Translations under genes and position numbers: made by a program | In this document: positions 16,574 to 23,540 of the stretch, piece after piece | Layout: the number at the start of each line of letters is the position of its first letter | Numbering within the stretch: position 1 is the first letter of the stretch | DNA from: Streptomyces sp. NBC_01716 | Lineage (GTDB): Bacteria > Actinomycetota > Actinomycetes > Streptomycetales > Streptomycetaceae | Reading direction: 5' to 3' | Assembly (NCBI RefSeq): GCF_036248275.1 | Contig: NZ_CP109181.1 | Span: forward strand, 2,604,001-2,668,000 | DNA: 64,000 bases | The notes under the pieces: generated by a model | What the model was told of the DNA's origin: nothing | The model's input: the letters and a program-made list of their open reading frames with translations, nothing else | Database searches by the model: none

Positions 16574-18010
16574 ATGCGCCGTTCCAAAATTGTCTGCACA
16601 CTTGGCCCCGCCGTCGACTCGTACGAGCAGTTGAAAGCGCTCATCGAGGCCGGTATGAACGTGGCCCGACTGAATATGAGCCACGGGTCCCATCCCGAGC
16701 ACGAGGAGCGGTACCACCGCGTCCGGAAGGCGGCCGAGGCCACCGGCCGGGCCGTGGGCGTGCTCGTCGACCTCCAGGGCCCGAAGATCCGTCTGGAGAC
16801 CTTCGCCGAGGGTCCCGTCGAGCTGATGCGCGGCGACGAGTTCATCATCACGACCGAGGATGTCCCCGGCGACAAGGGCATCTGCGGCACCACCTACAAG
16901 GGCCTGCCGGGCGATGTCGCCAAGGGCGACCAGATCCTGATCAACGACGGCAACGTCGAACTCCGGGTGACCGAGGTCGAGGGCCCGCGGGTCAGGTCGC
17001 TGGTCGTCGAGGGCGGGGTCATCTCCGACCACAAGGGCATCAACCTGCCGGGTACGGCGGTCAATGTGCCGGCGCTCTCCGAGAAGGACGTCGAGGATCT
17101 GCGCTTCGCCCTGCGGATGGGCTGCGACATGATCGCGCTGTCCTTCGTGCGCGACGCGGACGACATCAACGACGTACACAAGATCATGGATGAGGAGGGC
17201 CGCCGGGTCCCCGTCATCGCGAAGGTCGAGAAGCCGCAGGCCGTCGCCAACATGGACGCTGTCGTCGCCGCGTTCGACAGCATCATGGTGGCCCGCGGCG
17301 ACCTGGCGGTCGAGTATCCGCTCGAAAAGGTCCCGATGGTGCAGAAGCGCCTCATCGAGCTGTGCCGCCGCAACGCCAAGCCGGTGATCGTGGCGACCCA
17401 GATGATGGAGTCGATGATCACCAACTCCCGCCCGACGCGCGCCGAGGCGTCGGACGTGGCGAACGCGATCCTGGACGGGGCCGACGCGGTCATGCTGTCG
17501 GCGGAGTCGTCCGTCGGCGCGTATCCGATCGAGACGGTCAAAACGATGTCGAAGATCGTCGTCGCGGCCGAGACCGAGCTGCTGTCCAAGGGCCTCCAGC
17601 CGCTCGTGGCGGGCAAGAAGCCCCGTACGCAGGGTGGTTCGGTCGCCCGCGCGGCGTGCGAGATCGCGGACTTCCTGGGCGGCAAGGCGCTGGTCGCCTT
17701 CACTCAGTCCGGCGACACCGCCCGCCGGCTGTCGCGCTACCGCACCATTCAGCCGATCCTGGCCTTCACCTCGGACCCCGCGACGCGCAACCAGCTCTCG
17801 CTGAGCTGGGGCGTGGAGTCCTTCGTCGTACCGCACGTGAACACCACGGACGCGATGGTCGACCTCGTGGACGCCGAGTTGCTGAAGCTCCAGCGCTACA
17901 GCGAGTCGGACACGATGATCATCACGGCCGGCTCGCCGCCCGGCGTCCCCGGCACGACGAACATGGTGCGTGTCCACCGGCTGGGAGACACACGCGTCGT
18001 CCAGGGCTGA
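16574..18010 (+). CDS. pyk: Pyruvate kinase
   Basis: This enzyme makes pyruvate and ATP from phosphoenolpyruvate. I start it at the ATG at 16574 (MRRSKIVCTLGPA, 478 residues), the usual N-terminus of the family; upstream in-frame codons overlap the palindromic promoter. A TAGGAT -10 box seven bases before the ATG implies a leaderless or nearly leaderless mRNA. Conserved segments are GMNVARLNMSHG, the PEP/metal region IAKVEKPQAV through MVARGDLAVE, and TQMMESMITNSRPTRAE. A hairpin terminator follows. It is downstream of ackA with its own promoter. Confidence 0.95.
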   Translation: MRRSKIVCTLGPAVDSYEQLKALIEAGMNVARLNMSHGSHPEHEERYHRVRKAAEATGRAVGVLVDLQGPKIRLETFAEGPVELMRGDEFIITTEDVPGDKGICGTTYKGLPGDVAKGDQILINDGNVELRVTEVEGPRVRSLVVEGGVISDHKGINLPGTAVNVPALSEKDVEDLRFALRMGCDMIALSFVRDADDINDVHKIMDEEGRRVPVIAKVEKPQAVANMDAVVAAFDSIMVARGDLAVEYPLEKVPMVQKRLIELCRRNAKPVIVATQMMESMITNSRPTRAEASDVANAILDGADAVMLSAESSVGAYPIETVKTMSKIVVAAETELLSKGLQPLVAGKKPRTQGGSVARAACEIADFLGGKALVAFTQSGDTARRLSRYRTIQPILAFTSDPATRNQLSLSWGVESFVVPHVNTTDAMVDLVDAELLKLQRYSESDTMIITAGSPPGVPGTTNMVRVHRLGDTRVVQG

Positions 18011-18037
18011 ACAGGGGCCGGACACCGACCGCAGAGC

Positions 18038-18063
18038 GGGCCGCACAGTAAGCTGTGCGGCCC
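18038..18063. terminator. Bidirectional hairpin between pyk and the acidic-linker protein gene
   Basis: An 11-bp perfect stem (GGGCCGCACAG / CTGTGCGGCCC) has a four-base loop (TAAG). It lies in the convergent gap 28 bases after pyk and 47 bases before the stop of the minus-strand gene, so it can serve both. There is no strong T-run on either side. Confidence 0.7.
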
Positions 18064-18109
18064 GTCGTGCGTGGGGGGAACGGCGGCGTCTTCTCGACGC
18101 GCCTGCGCG

Positions 18110-19444
18110 TCAGTCGGTGATGTAGTTCTTGAGTCCGGGAACGGTGAGTGTGCCGCCGAACTGGCCCGCCTGAAGGACCTCGACGTCCGTGAAGAACGCG
18201 AACGGGACGTTGAGCGGGGGCGGGGTGTCGGGGCTGAACTCGATCGGGATCAGCCCGAACAGATTGCCCGTCAATTTCTCTGTGTACATGGTGACTTGGC
18301 CGTCGCGGATGGTCGACGTGGAGTCCTGCCTGCTCGCCACGTGCGCCGTGCGGCCCTCCGGGTAGACGACCTTCTGGTGCAGGTCCTTGATGTCCACCTC
18401 CGAGGATGTGAACTTCAGGGCCTTCTTGATCTTGCCGCTGCCCGTCTTCACCTCGACGATGCCGTGGTAGTCCAGACCCCGCAGCGTGAGCTTGGTGCTC
18501 TCCAGCTTCCACGGGTCGTCCGGCAACAGCGGGATGCCGGGCTCCAGTTCGGCGGCGGCCAGCGCCTCCGGGTCCTCCTCCGGGCAGGGGAAGCGCGGCT
18601 TGCCGTCGGCGCCCTCGGGGATGTCGTCGTCCTTGCGGGCTTCGAGGCCCTTCGCGGCGTCGTCCAGCTCCTCGACCTCCGCCCCGGCCTTGTCCGCGGC
18701 GTCCCTGATGGCGTCCTCGGTGCGGTCGGCGGCGCTGTCGTCGTCACCGGACTTGTCGGAGTCGGAGTCCGAGTCCGCGTCCGACCCCGGCTTGTCGCTG
18801 TCGGGCTTGTCCGTCCCGGCACCGGCGTCCGTGCCGGAGTCCGCGGGCTTCTCCTCGTCGGGCTTCTCGGGCGACGGGTCGGCCGGCTCGTCCGTCTCCT
18901 TCTCCGGTACGCCGAGAAGGTCGCCCAGCGCGTCCCCCAGACCCAGCGGGTCCAGCGGGTCCTTGGACTTCGAACCGCTCGGCTCCGGCGCGGGCTCCTT
19001 GGGCGCGGCGGGCTTCTCCGCGTCGGACGCGGGCGGCGTCTCGCCGGGCGAGGGCTCGGGGCCGTCGTCGTCCCCGTCGTCGCCCGCGGGCGGCTTCGGC
19101 CCGTCCGTGGAATCCCCTGACGGATCCCCGGACGCATCGCCTGACGCGTCGTCCGACGGCTTCTCGGACGGCGACGCCGACTCCTCCGGCGGCTCGTCGG
19201 AACGCGTGACGCACGGCCCCGGCGCGAACGGGATGTCCTTGTCGCCTTCGGCGAGCGCGAGCCGGGGCGTCAGCCCCATCCCGACGAACACCGCCGTGGG
19301 CATCGCGGCCAGTGCGAACGCCTTGCCGGCCGGGATCTGGAGCTTCGTCAGCAGCGACTTCCTGGGGGCGGCGTGGCGCGGGCCGCTTCTCTCGCGGGCC
19401 TGCCCGCCGCCGGCCGTCTCCGACCGCGTGTCCTCACCCCGCAC
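18110..19444 (-). CDS. Exported protein with long Asp/Ser/Pro-rich linker (DUF6230-locus protein)
   Basis: Function unknown. I start it at the GTG at 19444, which has a strong GGGAGGA site five bases upstream, giving 444 residues. After a basic N-terminus there is a hydrophobic signal-like segment (AGKAFALAAMPTAVFVGMGL, ending near TPRLALAEG). Roughly 170 residues of low-complexity Asp/Glu/Ser/Pro/Lys linker follow. A folded C-terminal part of about 200 residues (LRGLDYHGIVEVKTGSG to the end) resembles the DUF6230-type surface domain only loosely. Orthologues are sometimes labelled hydrogenase expression protein, which nothing here supports. It overlaps the end of the DUF6114 gene. A cell-surface role with the two upstream genes is an inference. 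Confidence 0.75.
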   Translation of the reverse strand: MRGEDTRSETAGGGQARERSGPRHAAPRKSLLTKLQIPAGKAFALAAMPTAVFVGMGLTPRLALAEGDKDIPFAPGPCVTRSDEPPEESASPSEKPSDDASGDASGDPSGDSTDGPKPPAGDDGDDDGPEPSPGETPPASDAEKPAAPKEPAPEPSGSKSKDPLDPLGLGDALGDLLGVPEKETDEPADPSPEKPDEEKPADSGTDAGAGTDKPDSDKPGSDADSDSDSDKSGDDDSAADRTEDAIRDAADKAGAEVEELDDAAKGLEARKDDDIPEGADGKPRFPCPEEDPEALAAAELEPGIPLLPDDPWKLESTKLTLRGLDYHGIVEVKTGSGKIKKALKFTSSEVDIKDLHQKVVYPEGRTAHVASRQDSTSTIRDGQVTMYTEKLTGNLFGLIPIEFSPDTPPPLNVPFAFFTDVEVLQAGQFGGTLTVPGLKNYITD

Positions 19445-20048
19445 TGTTCCTCCCGCCGTTGGCATGGACAGTCGTGTCCGTCAGATTCGGGCCCCCGTCA
19501 TGCGGGCCGGGGAGAAAAGGGTTGTCCCCGCCCCCGTCCGGGGTGCCCTGGTCGACGGCACCGTCGGGTGTGAACGTCTGCCGCCGTACGGCCGCGTGCT
19601 TGGCCGGCCGGCCGTCACCCGGATCGCCGGCGTGCTCCTCGTCCGGGTCCACCGGCCGGCCGGGCGCCCACGATATGGAGAGACCTCCGCCGATGAGGGC
19701 GAGGATGGCGCCCATCATGAATCCACCGAGGTTGGACACGGGGATCGAGACGAGTCCCAGGAGGATCGTGGCGACGCCGGCGAAGACCCGCACGATGCTC
19801 TGGAACCACATCGTCAGACCCAGCGTGACGAGCAGGACACCGATGATCAGCGAGCCGGCGCCCGCCGTGGTGGCCATCGTCAGGGTGAGATGGCCCAACT
19901 TCAGTTCGGCGTAAGGGAAGTAGGCGATCGGCACTCCGCTCAGGAGTGTCAGAAGCCCCGCCCAGAAAGGCCGAGTACCCCGCCAGGCGCGGAAGCGCAG
20001 CCGCCAGTACGTGAATCGGCCGCGGGGCTCCGAAGACTCGGCGCTCAT
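19434..20048 (-). CDS. DUF6114 membrane protein
   Basis: This is an uncharacterised 204-residue membrane protein starting at the ATG at 20048. About four transmembrane segments fill residues 30 to 130: FWAGLLTLLSGVPIAYFPYA, TTAGAGSLIIGVLLVTLGL, VFAGVATILLGLVSIP and FMMGAILALIGGGLSISW. A hydrophilic, acidic tail of about 70 residues follows, probably cytoplasmic. In Streptomyces, DUF6114 genes typically sit between a DUF6230 gene and a larger exported protein gene, as here. The 11-base overlap with the downstream gene supports co-translation. Confidence 0.8.
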   Translation of the reverse strand: MSAESSEPRGRFTYWRLRFRAWRGTRPFWAGLLTLLSGVPIAYFPYAELKLGHLTLTMATTAGAGSLIIGVLLVTLGLTMWFQSIVRVFAGVATILLGLVSIPVSNLGGFMMGAILALIGGGLSISWAPGRPVDPDEEHAGDPGDGRPAKHAAVRRQTFTPDGAVDQGTPDGGGDNPFLPGPHDGGPNLTDTTVHANGGRNSAG

Positions 20049-20166
20049 GGAAAACAGCTCCCTGGTACCGGTGTTGCTGTGAGAGATTTGGGGAGTGGGC
20101 GGACGCGACCGCGTCAGACGGGGCGCGCCCGCCCAGGGGGCGAAGTGCTCAGGACCCGGTCAGGGT

Positions 20167-20796
20167 CTAGTAGCACTCCTTGACGCCCTTGTGCAGCTTC
20201 AGGCTCAGACCGCTGAGCTCGAAGGTGCCGGCCGTGGTCGCCCACGCCGTCTGCCTCACATCGGTCAGCGTCGCCTCTTCGGCGCGCTGTGCGAAGCCGA
20301 ACGGGTTGACCTTCTTCTCGGTCCCCGGCTGGATCCTCGTGTCGCCGGCCGCCACACCGATGTCGATGTTCTTGAACTTGGCGTCGGCTTCGAGCTGGGC
20401 GATGTCCAGATACAGGTTGGTCGCCTTGACCGGCTTCTGGGTGTCCCGGCCGGCACGCAGCTCAAGGCTGATGTTGCCGAAGATCGGGACGTCCGGAGTG
20501 ACCACCGACTGGCACATGTTGCTGATCGTGGCCGAGCTGAAGCCGGAAACGGCCACCGGATGGGCGGTCTTGTTGCCCTTGAGATCGGTGCCGTCGGCGA
20601 GGCTGCCGTACTGAACGAAGTCCTGGCCCACCAACTGGTCGGCCGAGACCTTGAAACTCTGCCCCGACACACTGAACGACGCGGCGAGCGCGCCCTGTGC
20701 GAGAGCGACACCTATCGCGGCCGTGGCGGCCACGCTCGGCACCATGACGACGGCGAACCGCTTCCATCTGGTCCCGCCACGTGCTTGGGACTCCAT
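20167..20796 (-). CDS. DUF6230 family exported protein
   Basis: This is a 209-residue exported protein of unknown function. The ATG at 20796 is preceded at six bases by AAGGAGG, so the extra in-frame GTG just before it is not the start. The N-terminus has a basic stretch (TRWKRFAVV) and a hydrophobic signal (VPSVAATAAIGVALAQGAL, likely cleaved after AAS). The mature part is predicted all-beta. It has two cysteines, one near the middle (NMCQS) and one two residues from the C-terminus (KECY), which could form a disulfide. Relatives are sometimes annotated cholesterol esterase, but I see no GxSxG serine-esterase motif. It is first gene of the trio with DUF6114. Confidence 0.8.
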   Translation of the reverse strand: MESQARGGTRWKRFAVVMVPSVAATAAIGVALAQGALAASFSVSGQSFKVSADQLVGQDFVQYGSLADGTDLKGNKTAHPVAVSGFSSATISNMCQSVVTPDVPIFGNISLELRAGRDTQKPVKATNLYLDIAQLEADAKFKNIDIGVAAGDTRIQPGTEKKVNPFGFAQRAEEATLTDVRQTAWATTAGTFELSGLSLKLHKGVKECY

Positions 20797-21156
20797 CACT
20801 TTCCTCCTTCTCGGACGTACATCTCCGGATCGGGCCTCGGCCCGTCCTGGGATGGGAGAAGTGCTACGTCCTCGGGAAGGAGAGCGTCCGTGCGTTCACG
20901 CGGACCGGGCCGCGTCAGAATCACCGACGATCACCCCCGAGCGACAACCACTGGACCACGCGTGGCGCGTGGCCGCCGGACAGGCCCCGCCGGTCGACGG
21001 GAACCCCCCTGTCCGTGGGTCGGCGCCACTGCTCCGCCGGCCCGCCCGGTGGGGATCCAACACGCGGTGGCCACGGCCGGATCGCCGCGCCGGTGCGCTG
21101 TTGGACCGAGCGTGGACGATCGTGGTGTATTCGCGCTCGGGACACAAGGGGGTTCG

Positions 21157-21299
21157 TTACTGGCTAGTAATGGGAGGCTGTCCGAGGGGCGACGGGGCGC
21201 CGCCGGGCGGGCACGCAGGGTGCCTCGAATCGCCCCGACAGAACTCGCGAATACCGCCAATAACCGGACAGACCAAGCCCGTTGATTTACTCGGAGTAA
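21157..21299. promoter_or_regulatory. Two related TTACT-N3/4-AGTAA dyads
   Basis: TTACTGGCTAGTAA (21157 to 21170) and TTACTCGGAGTAA (21287 to 21299) share TTACT/AGTAA half-sites with slightly different centres. Such half-sites are typical of TetR-family operators. They lie upstream of the DUF6230 operon; which regulator binds is unknown. Confidence 0.45.
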
Positions 21300-21304
21300 C
21301 AGCA

Positions 21305-21337
21305 ACCCCGTTTTACCAAGTTTTGGCAAAACGGGGT
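21305..21337 (-). terminator. Hairpin downstream of the thioredoxin-TPR gene
   Basis: A ten-base stem (ACCCCGTTTT / AAAACGGGGT) encloses a 13-base loop that has its own CCAA/TTGG pairing. It lies about 70 bases after the stop of the leftward thioredoxin-domain gene and can act as its terminator. A/T pairs at the top of the stem replace a free T-run, so efficiency is uncertain. Confidence 0.55.
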
Positions 21338-21405
21338 CGTCGGTGTCTTCGGTTGGGCAAATCGTTACGCGCCGCCGCTGAGCACGGCACGGAGCCGGTG
21401 CGGCG

Positions 21406-22380
21406 TCAGAAAAGAACCCGGGCGAGTGCCGACCGGGCCGCGGTCACCCGGGGGTCGTCCGAGCCGATCACTTCGAAGAGTTCGAGCAGCCGCAGCCGCG
21501 CCTTGTCCCGGTCATCTCCCGCCGTGCGCCGTACGGTCTCGACCAACCGGCCGAAGGCGTCGTCCACATGACCGCCGACCAGATCGAGGTCGGCGGCGGT
21601 GATCTGCGCACCGACGTCGCCGGGCTGCTCCGCCGCGTCCTTGCGCACCTGCTGCGGGTCCAACCCCTGGACCCGGGCGAGCAGTTCGGCCTGGGCGAGA
21701 CCGAGCTTGGCCTCCGTGTTGCCGGGGTCGTCCGTGAGCACGTTGCGGTACGCCTGCGCGGCGCCGCCGAAGTCGTTGGCGTCCAGGGCGCGTACGGCGG
21801 CTTCGAGCAGCGCGTCGTACGGACCCACCTGCTCCACCGGCTCGGCGCCCTCGTCCGCCGCGCCGGCCTCCGCGTCGACGGTCAGGCCGGTGAGCCCGAA
21901 GCGCTGCTCGCCGACCTGGATCAGCTGGTCGAGGGTCTCGCGGATCTGGATCTCCGGGGCCGCGCCCTGGAAGAGGGGCAGCGCCTGGCCGGCCACCACG
22001 GCGAAGACCGCCGGGATGCCCTGGATCTGGAACTGCTGCATCAACATCTGGTTCGCGTCGACGTCGACCTTGGCGAGAACGAACCGGCCGTTGTACTCCC
22101 GGGCCAGCCGCTCCAGCACGGGGCTGAGCTGCTTGCACGGCTCGCACCACTCGGCCCAGAAGTCGATGACGACCGGGACCTCGGCGGAGCGCTGGAGGAC
22201 GTCGCGCTCGAAGCCCGCCTCGTCGACGTCGATCACCAGGCTGGAGGGGGGTACGGCACCGGTGTCGCCCCGACGGGCCGCCTCGGCGCGGGTTTGCTCG
22301 GCCTTGGCCTTGGCCTCACCGGCCGCCTTCACCGCGGCGAGATCGACGACGCCGCTCATGGACATGTTCCTAGGCTGCAT
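21406..22380 (-). CDS. Thioredoxin-domain/TPR co-chaperone, YbbN (CnoX) family
   Basis: This is a cytoplasmic 324-residue protein with an N-terminal thioredoxin fold and C-terminal tetratricopeptide-like helices. I start it at the ATG at 22380, with GGGGAGG eight bases upstream. After a charged N-terminal stretch (about 10 to 45), the thioredoxin domain (about 48 to 155) has an active site WCEPCK at Cys79 and Cys82, and cis-Pro123 in QGIPAVF. E. coli YbbN has lost one active-site cysteine, so this protein keeps redox potential. TPR-like helices follow (DALLEAAVRALDANDFGGAA onward). Family members hold unfolded or oxidised clients for chaperones. It is monocistronic, with a hairpin downstream. 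Confidence 0.88.
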   Translation of the reverse strand: MQPRNMSMSGVVDLAAVKAAGEAKAKAEQTRAEAARRGDTGAVPPSSLVIDVDEAGFERDVLQRSAEVPVVIDFWAEWCEPCKQLSPVLERLAREYNGRFVLAKVDVDANQMLMQQFQIQGIPAVFAVVAGQALPLFQGAAPEIQIRETLDQLIQVGEQRFGLTGLTVDAEAGAADEGAEPVEQVGPYDALLEAAVRALDANDFGGAAQAYRNVLTDDPGNTEAKLGLAQAELLARVQGLDPQQVRKDAAEQPGDVGAQITAADLDLVGGHVDDAFGRLVETVRRTAGDDRDKARLRLLELFEVIGSDDPRVTAARSALARVLF

Positions 22381-22731
22381 GAGTACATCCTCCCCTCTCC
22401 GCGCGCGCAAGTGAAAAGCAATCGGACAGTTCGCACCGCCCACACAGAACCGCGCCCGCCCCCGGACCCCCCGCGGGCTGCGGGGCGCACGGGCGGACAC
22501 GGTCGTCACGCCTCACCGGGCCCCGCGCATGACCTGAACACGAACGGGGCAAGTCCCCCGTGGGGGACATGGGTTCGGTAGGGGTCCCCACCCCGTACCA
22601 GTGGTCGTCGCTCAAGAACCGCTTGAGAAGAAACGGTCTTTCGCTACGGGTCGTAGCGTAACCGGAACCTCCCCCGTACGTGTGAGATTCATCCGGTGAA
22701 CTGACTCACAGCGGATTGGCTACCGACGGGT
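22381..22731. other. 351-base divergent region with several dyads
   Basis: No gene is apparent. The region separates the divergent thioredoxin-domain and TetR genes. It contains GTCCCCC-GT-GGGGGAC (22553), CTCAAG-N5-CTTGAG (22611 to 22627) and CGCTAC-N5-GTAGCG (22642 to 22658). Two 17-base dyads with identical spacing, 31 bases apart, suggest regulator binding near the TetR or thioredoxin promoters. Confidence 0.5.
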
Positions 22732-23373
22732 ATGGTCGCGGGCATGCTGAGCCGCCGCCACGACAGTCCCGCCCGTTCCGGCCGCCCCCGCAGCGCCGCG
22801 GCCGACACCGCGATCCTGCTGGCGACGCGGGCGGCGCTGGTGGAACTGGGCTGGTCCAAGCTGTCGATGGGGGACGTCGCCGCACGCGCGGGCGTCGCCA
22901 AGACGACGCTGTACCGGCGCTGGGCGAGCAAGCACGAGTTGGTGGTCGACGCGGTCGCCCTCATCTTCGACGAGATCGAGATCCACGACCGGGGCAGCCT
23001 CACGGCCGACATCGAGGGCGTGGTGCTCCAGTTCGCCGCCCTGCTGGAGCGGCCGGAGACCAAGACGGCGCTGATGGCGGTGGTCGCCGAGTCGACGCGG
23101 GACGACGCGCTGCGGGGCCGGATCCGTACGGCGATCGTCGACCGGCAGAAGGGTCTGGTGCTCAAGGGCCGTGAACGGGCGCAGGCACGGGGCGAGTTGG
23201 CGCACGAGAGCGACCCGGGGACATCGGCCCGCAACGCCGACCTGATCTTCGACGTGATCGCGGGAGCGGTGGTGCACCGGACGCTGGTGAGCGCGGAGCC
23301 GGTGGACGAGGACTGGGCGCGGGGCTTCACGCTGCTGCTGGTCGGAGGACTCGCCGCGATCCAGGGCTCCTAG
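22732..23373 (+). CDS. TetR/AcrR-family transcriptional regulator
   Basis: This is a DNA-binding repressor of up to 213 residues. Two in-frame ATGs (22732 and 22744) are possible; neither has a clear ribosome site, and I report the longer. The helix-turn-helix is unmistakable (DVAARAGVAKTTLYRRWASKHEL), preceded by the basic SGRPRSAAAD typical of the family. The C-terminal ligand domain is in the TetR_C_11-like size range. It is tail-to-tail with the acyl-CoA mutase gene. Its target is unknown; the 17-base dyads upstream and the perfect palindrome at 25267 are candidates. Confidence 0.88.
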   Translation: MVAGMLSRRHDSPARSGRPRSAAADTAILLATRAALVELGWSKLSMGDVAARAGVAKTTLYRRWASKHELVVDAVALIFDEIEIHDRGSLTADIEGVVLQFAALLERPETKTALMAVVAESTRDDALRGRIRTAIVDRQKGLVLKGRERAQARGELAHESDPGTSARNADLIFDVIAGAVVHRTLVSAEPVDEDWARGFTLLLVGGLAAIQGS

Positions 23374-23394
23374 GTCGTGTCCGCGAAGTCCCTT

Positions 23395-23414
23395 GACCTC
23401 AAGTCGACTTGGGG
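23395..23414 (+). promoter_or_regulatory. SoxR/MerR-like dyad in a convergent gap
   Basis: TTGACC is followed immediately by CCTCAAG-TCGA-CTTGGGG, an 18-base dyad with one mismatch close to the actinobacterial SoxR consensus (CCTCAAG/CTTGAGG). No -10 box is found at the expected spacing and no plus-strand gene follows. It may be a relic or chance. Confidence 0.4.
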
Positions 23415-23540
23415 TTCCGGCGTCGCGCCCGGCGCATGGGACCGGGCCCGGCTCACCGAGGCGGGCCCCGCGGGCCGGCGGCTGAGGCGCCCGGCGCACG
23501 CCGTACGCCCCACGCCGCGGTGTCCACGGGCCGTGCGGTG

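Larger units (their letters stand above)
20797..21405. other. 609-base gene-free region upstream of the DUF6230 operon
   Basis: I see no convincing gene here: open frames lack ribosome sites and family signatures. It holds the AAGGAGG site of the DUF6230 gene, two short dyads (TTACTGGCTAGTAA at 21157 and TTACTCGGAGTAA at 21287), and a hairpin at 21305. Around 21240 to 21350 it is clearly more AT-rich than the surrounding genes, which fits a promoter/terminator zone. Confidence 0.6.

Noticed and set aside
20167..20796. Cholesterol esterase
   Set aside because: The label exists for this family, but no GxSxG motif or alpha/beta-hydrolase pattern is visible in the sequence.
23371..23391. IS terminal repeat at the end of the TetR gene (TAGGTCGTGTCC)
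   Set aside because: It looks a little like the MITE ends, but no inverted partner or second copy was found in the window.
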